A stretch of DNA of 51,332 nt from assembly GCA_026400435.1 (NCBI GenBank), contig JAPLOZ010000034.1:1-51332 (forward strand), read 5' to 3'. Under the pieces are notes generated by a model. It worked only from the letters and a program-made list of their open reading frames with translations, was not told the DNA's origin and searched no databases. Shown piece by piece: positions 16,775 to 25,747 of this stretch. The translations under genes and the position numbers were made by a program. This DNA comes from Hyphomicrobiales bacterium (GTDB lineage Bacteria; Pseudomonadota; Alphaproteobacteria; Rhizobiales; Rhizobiaceae). Every line of letters begins with the position of its first letter. Position 1 is the stretch's first letter.

Positions 16775-17923
16775 ATGCCGGCGAAGCAGCTCTTTTCGGT
16801 CCTGTTGATGATGGCGCTGCTTGCCGGCTGCGGTGGGTCGCGAGCCGTTCTCGGCCTGGACGGGGCACCGAGCCAATCCGAGTCAGGCGCTGTCGTGCCG
16901 GTCTACGTCGCCACCAACCGGGCGCGCTCGGACAATCTGTCCCTGCCCTACTCAGCCGAGCGGTCGCAGACCCTGAACTTTGCCGAGTTCGATATAGGCA
17001 TTCCAAAAAACCATCGGCCGGGCGATGTCGAAGCGGCAAGTGGCAGGCCTGATCCAGCCAGGAATTTTGCGGCGCGGTCCTATCGGCAGATCTCCGACCG
17101 GCAGCAATTCGTCCGGCAACTCGACGCGGCCCTTCTGGCGCGCGCACCGGAAGACCGCGAAATCTTCATCTTCGTACACGGCTACAACAACAACTTCGCC
17201 AACAGCGTCTTTCGTGCCGCCCAGATCGCGCATGACTACAATGTCCGCGCGGTGACACTGCACTACGCCTGGCCGTCAGCCGGCTCGCTGCCGCTTTATG
17301 TCTACGACCGCGACAGCACGGTGGTCGGGCGAGGTGGCCTTGCCGAGACGATCGAGATCGCCGCGCAGACCAAGGCGCGCCGGATCATCCTGGTCGGCCA
17401 CTCAATGGGCGCCTATGTGGTGATGGAGGGACTGCGGGAACTCGCGCAGACAGGCCGTGGCCGATACCTCAAGCGGTTGAGCGGCGTCGTGCTTGCGGCG
17501 CCAGACATCGACGTCGACGCCTTCCAGAGTCAGGTACGCGACATCGGCGAACTGCCGCGTCCGTTCATCATCGTGGTCTCACGGCGCGACAGGGCGCTCG
17601 ACTTTTCGCGCCGCATCACCGGCGGTCACCCGCGCGTCGGCAGCGGCTCCGACATCGCGCTGCTGCAGGAAAAGAACATCACCGTACTCGACGCTTCCGA
17701 CCTTGATGGCGGCAATCACAGCGTCTTTGCGAATTCGCCGACGCTGATCAGCCTCGTCAGCGACAACGGCCTGATGCGCCATCTCATACAAAGCGAAGAG
17801 GCGACCGTGACGGACACCCTTCTAGCCGACGGCGGCTCCGCGATCGAGGGCGCGGCGGCGCTGATCATCTACCTGCCCGCGCGCATCCTCGGCGGCGTGG
17901 CGCCGGTCGGCCGGGCGCGATGA
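16775..17923 (+). CDS. Lipoprotein alpha/beta hydrolase (DUF900 type)
   Basis: This 382-residue protein begins with a lipoprotein signal ending in LAGC, so Cys19 would be lipid-modified and the enzyme tethered to the envelope. The rest is an alpha/beta hydrolase of the DUF900 group. An FVHGYNN oxyanion-region motif lies at about 133-140, the nucleophile elbow GHSMG has Ser210, and a GGNHSVF motif near 310 probably supplies the histidine. The YVATNR motif near the start of the mature part is typical of the family. Substrates are not known; esterase or lipase activity is inferred from fold. It lies 62 bases behind the beta-helix membrane protein, on the same strand. Confidence 0.88.
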   Translation: MPAKQLFSVLLMMALLAGCGGSRAVLGLDGAPSQSESGAVVPVYVATNRARSDNLSLPYSAERSQTLNFAEFDIGIPKNHRPGDVEAASGRPDPARNFAARSYRQISDRQQFVRQLDAALLARAPEDREIFIFVHGYNNNFANSVFRAAQIAHDYNVRAVTLHYAWPSAGSLPLYVYDRDSTVVGRGGLAETIEIAAQTKARRIILVGHSMGAYVVMEGLRELAQTGRGRYLKRLSGVVLAAPDIDVDAFQSQVRDIGELPRPFIIVVSRRDRALDFSRRITGGHPRVGSGSDIALLQEKNITVLDASDLDGGNHSVFANSPTLISLVSDNGLMRHLIQSEEATVTDTLLADGGSAIEGAAALIIYLPARILGGVAPVGRAR

Positions 17924-18043
17924 CGGCGACGTGCTACGGGCACCGCCCGACATGTCGGTGACCGTGTTCGCCGGCCGCTCCCGCATCATAGACATTGCGG
18001 CAAGCCGCCGATTTGCCGATCGCCTGATGATGCCGGGTGAGCA

Positions 18044-18065
18044 ACGACACGCTGTTGCGTGTCGT
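18044..18065. repeat. Perfect hairpin between convergent genes
   Basis: ACGACACG (18044-18051) and CGTGTCGT (18058-18065) form an eight-base-pair perfect stem with a six-base loop in the 225-base gap between the hydrolase gene and olsB. There is no T-run on either side, so a role as bidirectional terminator is only possible, not shown. Confidence 0.45.
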
Positions 18066-18148
18066 GCGCCGGCGGACTGAACAGCCGCGCGAAAATCTAG
18101 GGTCGTCCGGGCCGTCATCCCGACGAACTCTAGTCGCGGGCAGAGGGA

Positions 18149-19039
18149 TCAGGCGGCGAAGCGCTCGGGCTCGCCGCCGTAGTAGCTGACGTAGCGGGCC
18201 GCGATCTCCTTGACCGGCATGACGATGAAGACATCCACCGTGCCGAATTGATGATCGATAACGCAACCGTCGCCGATCCTGGCTCCGACACGCAGGTAGC
18301 CCTTGATCAACGGCGGCAGCGCCGCCAGCGCCGCCTTCACGTTGATCGATCCGGGCGGCACGAGATCCATCCGGCAGTGGCGGCTGGCGACGGCCCTGAC
18401 ATCCCACTCGGCGCGGGCCCGGCAATTCTGCGCCAGGTACGAAAGCGCCTGTGCGTGGGCCGCCGGATCCACCCCCTGGAACGACGCGCAGCCGGTCATC
18501 ACACCGATCCCGTGCAGGTTGATGTAGGACCAGATGCCCTGCCACAGCGCCTCGATGGTGCGCTTGGAGCGATACTGGGGAAGCACGCATGAACGTCCGA
18601 GTTCAAGGAAGCGTTCACGCGGGTGACGGGCGATCAGCTTCGTGAGTTCGAATTCATCTTCCGAATAGAAGCCACCCGCCTCGGCAGCGCTTTCCTGGCG
18701 CAACAGCCGATATGTGCCGACGATCCTGCGGTGGTCCGGTCCCGGAAGCGACGCATCGAACACCAGGAGATGATCGCACACCTCGTCGAAGCGGTCGCAG
18801 TCGCGTCCTGTAGCATCATCGCCGTTTAGGGGCCGGGCCCCGAGTTCTTCATAGAACACCCGGTAGCGGACTTCCTGTGCGGCTGCGATCTCGGCGGCGT
18901 TGCGGGCGATGCGGACTTCCAGCGTCCCGATACGGCCAAGCGTCGTGGTGGACGGCAATACGTCCGTCAGGCTTCCGGCAAGCAGGACAGGCGCAGCAAT
19001 GCCAATTCGAGCGTCACGATCCGGCAAAGTAGCTTGCAC
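18149..19039 (-). CDS. olsB: L-ornithine N(alpha)-acyltransferase OlsB
   Basis: OlsB transfers a 3-hydroxyacyl group from acyl carrier protein to ornithine, the first step in making phosphorus-free ornithine lipids at the cytoplasmic face of the membrane. The 296-residue protein has the expected hemolysin/GNAT-like pattern: VRYRVFYEELGA, FDEVCDHLLVFD, RFLELGRSCVLPQYRSKRTIEALWQGI and the GCASFQGVDP loop. The GTG start at 19039 has an AAAGGAG site nine bases upstream. The acyltransferase OlsA that completes the pathway is not adjacent; the plsC-like gene at 42819 is a distant candidate. A PHO-box-like repeat upstream suggests induction by phosphate shortage, as is known for olsB in Sinorhizobium. 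Confidence 0.95.
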   Translation of the reverse strand: MQATLPDRDARIGIAAPVLLAGSLTDVLPSTTTLGRIGTLEVRIARNAAEIAAAQEVRYRVFYEELGARPLNGDDATGRDCDRFDEVCDHLLVFDASLPGPDHRRIVGTYRLLRQESAAEAGGFYSEDEFELTKLIARHPRERFLELGRSCVLPQYRSKRTIEALWQGIWSYINLHGIGVMTGCASFQGVDPAAHAQALSYLAQNCRARAEWDVRAVASRHCRMDLVPPGSINVKAALAALPPLIKGYLRVGARIGDGCVIDHQFGTVDVFIVMPVKEIAARYVSYYGGEPERFAA

Positions 19040-19091
19040 GGGTGATTCTCCTTTGAGCCATCCCTCTCATGGCGCGGGATACGCAGGCTTT

Positions 19092-19109
19092 GCAACAGCA
19101 TTGTGACAT
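19092..19109 (-). promoter_or_regulatory. PHO-box-like direct repeat upstream of olsB
   Basis: Read on the minus strand, ATGTCAC, four bases, then CTGTTGC matches the two-half PHO box (two CTGTCAT-like heptamers, four bases apart) at about ten of fourteen positions. A TATCCC that could serve as a -10 follows ten bases downstream, the usual spacing in PhoB-activated promoters. The second half-site is weak. Confidence 0.35.
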
Positions 19110-19202
19110 CGCCGTGAAAGCAGCCGGCTGCCGATAGTCAGCCGGATCAACGCAACTATAGCCGGCTTACGATGCGCCGTGCAGCTCGCCCGATCCGGCC
19201 AG

Positions 19203-21509
19203 TCAGGCCGCCGCGCGTTCCTCGACCGTGCGCACCAGGGCGGCGGGATCGAGCGGCTTGGTGACGAAGCCGCTCGCACCGTGCGCCAGAACCGCATGGC
19301 GGGTCTTTTCCTGGCTGTCGGCGGACAACACCATGATCGGAACCGGGGCGACGCCGGTCTCTTCCTCGTAGCGGCGGATGGCGGCGATTGCGTCGAGCCC
19401 GTCCATGACCGGCATGTGCAGGTCCATCAGGATGACGTCGTAGCGGCGTTTGCGGCCACCTCCGGTGACGGCCTCGACCGCGGCCTTGCCGTTGCCCACG
19501 ATGTCGACCCGGTGTCCCGCCTTCAGCAGGGTGGCGCGTGCGAGCATCGCGTTGATGTCGTTGTCCTCGGCGACGAGAATCGCCAGTCCCGGCAGCCTGT
19601 TGTTGGCGCGCGGCGACTTCAAGCCGCTCCTGTCGACGGCCGCCCGGACAGGAGTTTGCGACGTGGCAATGCCCGCCAGCAGTACCCGCAGCAGCGTTTC
19701 GCCGCGTACCGGCCGCGCAAGGAAGGTGGAATATCCGCTTGCCCGGAATTCTCCGAGCATGCCGCGGTCGGTGGGTGCGATCATCGTTATGGCATCCGCC
19801 GTGGCAAAGCCGACCTGGTGCAGACGCTTCAGCACGCGCCCGTCGGACTTCTCGATGGCTGCGTCGACCAGCAGTGCGCTGCAATTGCTGGCCAGCGCCG
19901 CGGCCTGCGCTTCCGTGGTGGCGATTGCCACCGTGCCGCCATATGCCCTGATGGTCATGGCGATGGCCTCCGCCTCGACGCTGTTGCGCGACAGCACGAC
20001 CACTTTGCGGCCGGCAAGAACCGGTCCATGCGCCTGCGGTCCGTCGGTGGCATCGTTGGCGGGAATTTCGAAGAAGAAGTCGGAACCCTCGCCGGGTTCG
20101 GTAGCCACCGAAATCGTTCCGCCCATCGAGGCGACCAGGCGTTTGGAAATCGCCAGGCCAAGACCGGCCCCGCCATGCTGCCTGGTCGAACTGCCGTCCG
20201 CCTGCTCGAACTCATCAAAAATGCGCTCTGCATCGCTCTTCTTGAGCCCCGGACCCGAATCGACGATCGAAAACCTGATCGCTGGTGTCGTGCCGCCACC
20301 GGTCCTGGTGACCGCGAGAAGGACGCCTCCCGTGTCGGTGAACTTGATGGCGTTGCCAAGCAGGTTGAGCAGGACCTGGCGCACGCGACCGGGATCGGCG
20401 GTGATCATCTGCGGCACATCCGGCGCCACATGGCTGCCCATGCCGATACCCTTGGCGAATGCCTTGGCAGCCATCAGCTCGACGACATTGTCAACGATTT
20501 CGCGCGGCGACATGGGCTGCGGCTCGGCATCGAAACGGCCGGCCTCGATCTTGGTGTAGTCGAGCAGGTCCTCGATGAGTGCAAGCAGCGCGCTGGCGGA
20601 TGTCGAGATCGCGCCGACATAGGTGCGCTGCTCAGGCGAAACCTCGGTATCGGCGAGCAACGTGGCCATGCCCATGATGCCGTTCATGGGGGTGCGGATT
20701 TCGTGGCTGACCGTGGCCAGGAACCGGGATTTTGCCTGGCTCGCGAATTCAGCACGTTCGCGCGCGTTGATCAGGGCGGTCTCGGCCAGCTTGCGGGACG
20801 TGATGTCACGGGCGATCGCGCGGTGCGAAACCTGGTCGTTTGACTTGTCGAGAACCGACAGCTCGATCCACGAAAACCAGCGTACCCCGGTCGCCGTGCG
20901 GACCGCCACGTCTGTCGAACTCAGGCATTCCCCGTCGGCGAACGCTGCGTCCGGCACCACGCCGATATCTACGCCGAGTTCGGCGAGCGTCTGGCCGACG
21001 AGATCGCGCCGGTCGATGCCGACGAGATCGGCGAAAACCTTGTTGGCATAAACGATGCCGCCTTGCCGGTCGCGGTGCACGACGAGGTCGCCGAGCGCGT
21101 CGACCAGGCCGCGCAGGCGCTCTTCGCTCTCCTGCAACTCCCACATGCGGTCGGCGAGGCCTTCCATCTCGGCGCGATTTCGCGCCGCTGACGCGGCGAT
21201 GATGGAGGCAGCCTTGCCTTCGGCGCGAAAGGCGCGGCCAAGCACGAACAGGCCCGCAACTCCAACCGCAACCAGCGCGCCTTCCAGGAAGTCCGGCGCG
21301 CCGGTCAGGCGTGCAACGCCCGCAAGCGCCAGGATCGACATGATGGTAAGGAACGACGACACCCGCGACGCCCCGGTCGGAAACTCGGCGGCCAGCGGCG
21401 GCACGCCTGCAATCTGTTGGCGTCCCGGCGCGCCTTCGCGTGCCGCGCCCTCCTGGCTGGAAGCCTGAATCCTGCCCTGCTCGATCTCTGTGATCATGCT
21501 TTCCGTCAT
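19203..21509 (-). CDS. Hybrid sensor histidine kinase with PAS and receiver domains
   Basis: This 768-residue protein is a membrane-linked hybrid kinase. Two hydrophobic segments lie at about 52-68 and 75-92. A PAS domain spans about 128-240. The kinase core has the H box SHEIRTP with His269, the N box with Asn386, and the G boxes DSGPG and GGAGLGLAI. Two receiver-like domains follow. The first (about 500-612) is degenerate: the acidic pocket is replaced by SRN, and the conserved lysine by Arg599 in LARPV. The second (about 643-765) is intact, with AEDND, phospho-acceptor Asp696 and TKPLDP. No response regulator gene is adjacent, so its output partner is unknown. Confidence 0.93.
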   Translation of the reverse strand: MTESMITEIEQGRIQASSQEGAAREGAPGRQQIAGVPPLAAEFPTGASRVSSFLTIMSILALAGVARLTGAPDFLEGALVAVGVAGLFVLGRAFRAEGKAASIIAASAARNRAEMEGLADRMWELQESEERLRGLVDALGDLVVHRDRQGGIVYANKVFADLVGIDRRDLVGQTLAELGVDIGVVPDAAFADGECLSSTDVAVRTATGVRWFSWIELSVLDKSNDQVSHRAIARDITSRKLAETALINARERAEFASQAKSRFLATVSHEIRTPMNGIMGMATLLADTEVSPEQRTYVGAISTSASALLALIEDLLDYTKIEAGRFDAEPQPMSPREIVDNVVELMAAKAFAKGIGMGSHVAPDVPQMITADPGRVRQVLLNLLGNAIKFTDTGGVLLAVTRTGGGTTPAIRFSIVDSGPGLKKSDAERIFDEFEQADGSSTRQHGGAGLGLAISKRLVASMGGTISVATEPGEGSDFFFEIPANDATDGPQAHGPVLAGRKVVVLSRNSVEAEAIAMTIRAYGGTVAIATTEAQAAALASNCSALLVDAAIEKSDGRVLKRLHQVGFATADAITMIAPTDRGMLGEFRASGYSTFLARPVRGETLLRVLLAGIATSQTPVRAAVDRSGLKSPRANNRLPGLAILVAEDNDINAMLARATLLKAGHRVDIVGNGKAAVEAVTGGGRKRRYDVILMDLHMPVMDGLDAIAAIRRYEEETGVAPVPIMVLSADSQEKTRHAVLAHGASGFVTKPLDPAALVRTVEERAAA

Positions 21510-21620
21510 GGCAGAGACAGATTAGGGAAGATTTTGAGCGACCCGTCGCATTTTAACGGTTCCCGTCGACAGCCATGCTTTCATGGAGTTTTCTTGCCCG
21601 CATGATTTGCTACGAGGCAA

Positions 21621-22106
21621 TCATTGGCCGGGGGTGCCCTTGCCACGCCGTCGCCACGCCAGCAATTCCTCCAGCAGAACCATTGCCGCACCGATCGTGA
21701 TGAAGGCGTCCGCGAGGTTGAATACGGCGAACGACCAGACGGGTGTGTGGAAGAGGACATAGTCGATGACATGGCCGTAGAAAGCCCGGTCGATCAGGTT
21801 GCCGACCGCGCCGCCGACCACCAGTGCGAAACCGACACGCGCGAGGATCTGGCTGCCGGTGGTGTGGCTGGCAAGATAGAGCATGAACGAGACGACCGCG
21901 AGCGACACCACGATAAGGCCGACGTCGCCGAACGACGAGAACATCGAGAAGGCAACGCCGGTGTTGAAGGTCCTGTAAAGGGCCAGGAACGGCAGCATGT
22001 CGACCTGCTCGTGCATGGCGAGCCGCGTCTCGACCAGAAATTTGATCCACTGGTCGAGCGCGATCGCTGCCGCCGCTAGCGCAGCATAAAGCGAAAGCTG
22101 CTTCAA
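21621..22106 (-). CDS. lspA: Lipoprotein signal peptidase LspA
   Basis: LspA (signal peptidase II) cleaves the signal peptide of diacylglyceryl-prolipoproteins in the inner membrane. The 161-residue protein has four hydrophobic helices and both catalytic aspartates: Asp115 in GHVIDYV and Asp133 in FNLADAFI. The GNLIDR motif just before the first aspartate is also family-typical. Its ATG overlaps the stop of the upstream TrmH-type methyltransferase by four bases (ATGA), so translation is coupled. Lnt, which acts in the same lipoprotein pathway, is encoded at 47886. Confidence 0.97.
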   Translation of the reverse strand: MKQLSLYAALAAAAIALDQWIKFLVETRLAMHEQVDMLPFLALYRTFNTGVAFSMFSSFGDVGLIVVSLAVVSFMLYLASHTTGSQILARVGFALVVGGAVGNLIDRAFYGHVIDYVLFHTPVWSFAVFNLADAFITIGAAMVLLEELLAWRRRGKGTPGQ

Positions 22107-22963
22107 GGCCGCGCCTCGTCGTCGGTGAGCCTGAGGGAGCCTCGCCTGACTTCGAAGAGCATCACGCCGGTGGCAACCGCGAGGTTGAGCGAATCCGCGC
22201 GACCGGCCTGTGGAATGCGCAGCAGCCTGTCGCAGGCGGTGGCGAGGTCGTCAGTCAGCCCTTGCTGTTCATTGCCCATCACCAGGACCATCGGCCTGTT
22301 GCCGTAGTCGACAGACCGGTAGTCGACCGCACCCTTGAGGTGCGTCCCGGCGATAATGCCGGAAAAGCCCTTGCGCCAGGCGAGGAACGCCTCCTGCGAT
22401 GCCTTCGCGACAGGCACCGCGAAGATCGACCCCATCGTCGCGCGTACTGTTTCGAGCGAGAATGGATCGGTTGTATCTCCAATCAGGATGACGCCTTTCG
22501 CGCCAACGGCGTCGACGGTCCGGATGACGGTGCCCAGATTGCCCGGGTCGCGGACACGGTCGAGCGCCACCCAGACGTCGCCGCCGGCCGGTCGGACGTC
22601 CTTGAGTGGACAGAATCTCTGCGAGAAGACCCCGACCACCGCTTGCGGATTGTCCCGGCGGGTGATCGCGGTCAGGATTTTCTCCGACACTTCGAGTACG
22701 GTGGCGCCGGCGGCGACCGCGCGCGCCGCGGCCCTTTCCACAGCCGGATTTCCGCGTGCCGACTTTGCGAAGACAAGTGTCCTGATCGACCAGCCGAGGT
22801 CGAGCGCGTCGATGACGAGCTTCAGCCCCTCGGCGATGAACGCACCCTGTTCGTCGCGGAACTTCTTCAGCGACAGCGCCCTGATTTCCTTGATCAGCGG
22901 ATTGGCAAGGCTGGTGACTTCCTTGACCTGGCCCGGCGCTCCATCGGCGCGGTGCGCGCTCAT
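22103..22963 (-). CDS. TrmH/SpoU-family RNA methyltransferase
   Basis: This 286-residue protein is a SPOUT-class methyltransferase that puts a 2'-O-methyl group on a ribose of rRNA or tRNA using SAM. An N-terminal substrate-binding part (about 15-110) is followed by the knotted SPOUT domain with the three motifs: [28 protein letters not shown] and [15 protein letters not shown]. The target base cannot be told; RlmB and TrmL-like roles are both possible. The start at 22963 overlaps the upstream methyltransferase stop by four bases and is preferred over the ATG at 22975, which lies inside that gene. It forms a coupled string with lspA downstream. Confidence 0.92.
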   Translation of the reverse strand: MSAHRADGAPGQVKEVTSLANPLIKEIRALSLKKFRDEQGAFIAEGLKLVIDALDLGWSIRTLVFAKSARGNPAVERAAARAVAAGATVLEVSEKILTAITRRDNPQAVVGVFSQRFCPLKDVRPAGGDVWVALDRVRDPGNLGTVIRTVDAVGAKGVILIGDTTDPFSLETVRATMGSIFAVPVAKASQEAFLAWRKGFSGIIAGTHLKGAVDYRSVDYGNRPMVLVMGNEQQGLTDDLATACDRLLRIPQAGRADSLNLAVATGVMLFEVRRGSLRLTDDEARP

Positions 22964-24009
22964 GGCGCGATCCATCGCGAAAACAGCGACGTGGAAAGCG
23001 CACGGCTTGCCGCCTTCTCGCGGATGATCAGTTCGCCGGATTCGACCGTACCGCCCATTCCGGCGAAACTATCGCGCATCAATGCGTGGATGGCGAAGAA
23101 CGAGGAGCGGATGGAATAGGCGGTGAGCACGACGGCGAGCGGCTTCGGCGTCAGGATCTGACGGCACAGGTCGGTGAGCGCCGGCAGGTCCGCAAACAGT
23201 TGCCAGACCTCTCCCTTCGGGCCTCGGCCATAGGCCGGCGGATCGAACAGCACAATATCGTAGTGGCTGCCGCGCCGTGCCTCGCGTTCGGCGAACTTCA
23301 TCGCATCCTCGCAGATCCAGCGGATCGGCTTCTGCGACAGGCCGGCGATCTCTTGGTTCTCGCGCGCCCATCCGATCGCCTTCTTCGATGCGTCGACATG
23401 CGTGACCTCCGCACCCGCGCGCGCCGCGACCAGCGACGCAAGCCCGGTATAGCCAAAGAGGTTGAGCACCTTGACCGGCCGCGCGGCCCTTTCGATCATC
23501 GACGCCATGTGATCCCAATGCGAGGCCTGCTCGGGGAAAACGCCGACATGGCGGAATGACGTGAAGCGGCCAAGGTAGTGGATGCCGTCATGTTTCATCG
23601 GCCAAGTTTCGCCGAGCGGCGTTTTGGGGAAGCGCCACCGGCCGATGCCCTCCTCGTCGGTGTCGCCGGTGAAGATCGCGTCGGCACGGTCCCACTCGGC
23701 CTGCGCGAGAGCGCGCCGCCAGATCGCCTGGCCCTCGGGCCGCACGATCCTGTACGGGCCGTACTGCTCCAGCTTTTCTCCGTCGCCGCTGTCGAGAAGG
23801 GCATAGTCGGAGTTCGGAGCGACTTCGAGAATGATCGGCAGCTTCTCGGCCGGGAGCGCTCCTTGCCGGCGCTGCGGACGCTGGCGCGTCGCAGGCGCCG
23901 AGACTTCGACGGCTCGCTGCGCTGGCATGGCCTGGTTCGCGACCGGCCCGGGCCGTGGCCTGTCGCGCTCGGGACGGCGGTCTCTTTGAGGGGCGCGCGT
24001 CGGCTTCAA
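22960..24009 (-). CDS. Class I SAM-dependent methyltransferase (RlmI/RlmK-like)
   Basis: This is a roughly 349-residue methyltransferase resembling the RlmI group, which makes 5-methylcytosine in 23S rRNA. A basic, Pro/Arg-rich N-terminal tail of about 50 residues precedes the domain. The Rossmann motif VLNLFGYTGLASLVAARAG binds SAM, and the FDPPAYGRGPKGE motif is the catalytic N/DPP-type loop. The best start is TTG 24009, with a GGAGA site five bases upstream; ATG 23928 is a possible shorter start, and the frame stays open to 24183 inside the upstream ornithine cyclodeaminase gene. Its stop overlaps the TrmH-type start by four bases. Confidence 0.88.
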   Translation of the reverse strand: MKPTRAPQRDRRPERDRPRPGPVANQAMPAQRAVEVSAPATRQRPQRRQGALPAEKLPIILEVAPNSDYALLDSGDGEKLEQYGPYRIVRPEGQAIWRRALAQAEWDRADAIFTGDTDEEGIGRWRFPKTPLGETWPMKHDGIHYLGRFTSFRHVGVFPEQASHWDHMASMIERAARPVKVLNLFGYTGLASLVAARAGAEVTHVDASKKAIGWARENQEIAGLSQKPIRWICEDAMKFAEREARRGSHYDIVLFDPPAYGRGPKGEVWQLFADLPALTDLCRQILTPKPLAVVLTAYSIRSSFFAIHALMRDSFAGMGGTVESGELIIREKAASRALSTSLFSRWIAP

Positions 24010-24079
24010 TGTGCTCTCCGGCGATGGTGGCCGCTTTTGGCATAGCCAGTGCGCCCGCGCAACAAAGCCCGCCGCCGGG

Positions 24080-25051
24080 TCAGCGGGCAGGCGCGAGCTT
24101 TCGATACACCGCGGTCGCAGCCGCAAGGTCTTCCAGCGCCGCGCCGACCGACTTGAAGAGTGTGATCTCGCCGCCGCTTGCACGGCCGTGCTTCTCGCCG
24201 CGGGCCAGTTCGTGGAGGTCTGCGACGATGTCTTCGGCTTTCAGCAGGCCCGACCTGATCGGCTGCACGATGTCGCCGGCCTCCTTCGTCGCTCCGGCGC
24301 GCGTGTCGACATAGATGCGGGCGCGTGCGATCGTGTCGTCGTCGCTTTCGCGCATGTCCGGCGTGAAGGCGCCGACCAGATCGACGTGCGCGCCCGGCTT
24401 CAGCAGGGCTCCCCTAACCAGCGGCGCGGTCGAGATCGTTGCCGCCGAAACGATGTCCGCCCAGCCAAGCGATGCATCGAGGTCGGTCGTGGCGACCGCA
24501 TCAAGACCCCTGGCGGCCAGAGCCGCGGCCGTCCTTTCGGCGCCGGCGGACGTGCGGTTCCATACCCTGATCTCACGCAGCGGACGCACTGCCGCGTGCG
24601 CCCGCGCCAGAAATGGCGCAAGCGCTCCGGCGCCGATCACCAGCAGTTTCGTGGCATCCTTGCGGGCAAGGTAGTCCGCAGCCAGCGCGGAGGCACAGGC
24701 GGTACGCCACAGCGTCAGCCGCTGGCCGTCGATCAGCGCCACGGGCTCGCCCGTGAAACCGTCGAGCAGCAGATAGATGCCCATTACCGCAGGCTTGCCG
24801 ATGGCGTTGTTGTCGGGCGAAACCGTGACGACCTTGACACCGATGAAGGCGTCGGCGGATGACCCCTTATCGGAGAAGTCAGTCCACGCGGGCATCAGCA
24901 GCAGCGTCGACGCGGCGCCGGCGGGCCGCTCCACCGCATGGTGATGGCGAACCGGCTGGACCGCACCGGCCTTGAAGGCATCACGCAGGGTTTCCACCAG
25001 AGCTGGAAACGTCAACGCGCGGTCGATGTCGTCGGCCGAAATGGACAGCAT
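24080..25051 (-). CDS. Ornithine cyclodeaminase/mu-crystallin family protein
   Basis: This 323-residue protein belongs to a family that includes ornithine cyclodeaminase (ornithine to proline), alanine dehydrogenase and delta-1-pyrroline-2-carboxylate/delta-1-piperideine-2-carboxylate reductases. The NAD(P)-binding motif VIGAGALAPFLARAHA and the following VWNRTSAGAE are clear, as are the N-terminal PAWTD and GVKVVTVSPDN stretches that form the substrate site. The exact activity cannot be fixed from sequence. The start ATG at 25051 follows directly after lapA, nine bases beyond its stop, which indicates co-transcription. The gene sits inside an otherwise housekeeping string, which makes it look like a later insertion. 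Confidence 0.88.
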   Translation of the reverse strand: MLSISADDIDRALTFPALVETLRDAFKAGAVQPVRHHHAVERPAGAASTLLLMPAWTDFSDKGSSADAFIGVKVVTVSPDNNAIGKPAVMGIYLLLDGFTGEPVALIDGQRLTLWRTACASALAADYLARKDATKLLVIGAGALAPFLARAHAAVRPLREIRVWNRTSAGAERTAAALAARGLDAVATTDLDASLGWADIVSAATISTAPLVRGALLKPGAHVDLVGAFTPDMRESDDDTIARARIYVDTRAGATKEAGDIVQPIRSGLLKAEDIVADLHELARGEKHGRASGGEITLFKSVGAALEDLAAATAVYRKLAPAR

Positions 25052-25059
25052 CGCTTTGT

Positions 25060-25386
25060 TCAGGGACGCGGAAGTTGCGGCGCGGCCTGAGTCGGCGCGC
25101 GGCTTGTCGCTGCTTGACGCAACGCTTCGGCCTCGTGTCCGCGCTGGCGCGCGAGCTTGCGATAGCGCCCCTGCCGGATCCAAGTCGCCAAGCTGCCGAC
25201 CACCATGCCGATTATCATTGCGGCAAACAACAGGACGAACAGCGGAAGCTGCCATGTCAGCGCGGGATTTCCCGGATTGAACGGATCGAAGGTGAATGCC
25301 ACCCCGGCGCGGTTGGCGACCGCCAGCGCGATCAGGACGATGGCCAGCGGCACAAGCACTGCGATGAGCACGATACGATTGACCAT
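25060..25386 (-). CDS. LapA-domain inner-membrane protein (DUF1049)
   Basis: This 108-residue protein has two hydrophobic helices (about 4-24 and 45-68) and a charged cytoplasmic C-terminus, the pattern of LapA/LapB-linked proteins. In enterobacteria LapA works with LapB in controlling LPS assembly; in rhizobia the gene usually follows ihfB, as here, but no lapB is adjacent. The GMVVGSLATWIRQGRYRKLAR stretch at the second helix and its basic flank is typical. It lies 20 bases after ihfB and nine bases before the ornithine cyclodeaminase homologue. Confidence 0.85.
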   Translation of the reverse strand: MVNRIVLIAVLVPLAIVLIALAVANRAGVAFTFDPFNPGNPALTWQLPLFVLLFAAMIIGMVVGSLATWIRQGRYRKLARQRGHEAEALRQAATSRAPTQAAPQLPRP

Positions 25387-25406
25387 AGATGCAATCCGCC
25401 GACGGC

Positions 25407-25691
25407 CTATTTGCCGTCGTTCAGCCTTTCACGCAATTCCTTACCCGTCTTGAAGAACGGCACCCATTTCTCTTCGACCTCGACCGAATCGCCCGTCCGC
25501 GGATTGCGACCCGTGCGAGCCGGCCGGTTCTTCACCGAGAACGCGCCGAATCCGCGCAGTTCGACGCGATTCCCCTCGGCCAGCGCATCGGTGATTTCTT
25601 CGAAAATCGCACTGACGATATTCTCGACATCCCTGAGAAACAGATGCGGATTGCGTGTCGCAATGATCTGCACAAGTTCGGATTTGATCAT
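25407..25691 (-). CDS. ihfB: Integration host factor subunit beta
   Basis: IHF-beta is a small DNA-bending protein that pairs with IHF-alpha and helps sigma-54 promoters, recombination and replication. The 94-residue sequence is canonical: [11 protein letters not shown] at the N-terminus, the [16 protein letters not shown] core (here [13 protein letters not shown]), and the beta-arm [12 protein letters not shown] whose proline intercalates into DNA. The start at 25691 is chosen because family members begin MIKSEL; the frame stays open ten codons upstream. rpoN is encoded a few genes away at 29163, though the two are not an operon. Confidence 0.96.
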   Translation of the reverse strand: MIKSELVQIIATRNPHLFLRDVENIVSAIFEEITDALAEGNRVELRGFGAFSVKNRPARTGRNPRTGDSVEVEEKWVPFFKTGKELRERLNDGK

Positions 25692-25747
25692 GAACGCGGT
25701 CCCCGCCAAAATCGATACCACAGTATGCGGATGATTTTATTGTCTTT

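Noticed and set aside
21573..21586. Hairpin CCATG-CTTT-CATGG between the histidine kinase and lspA, with T residues after it on the plus strand
   Set aside because: Both neighbouring genes are on the minus strand, where the hairpin is not followed by T residues, so it cannot be their terminator.
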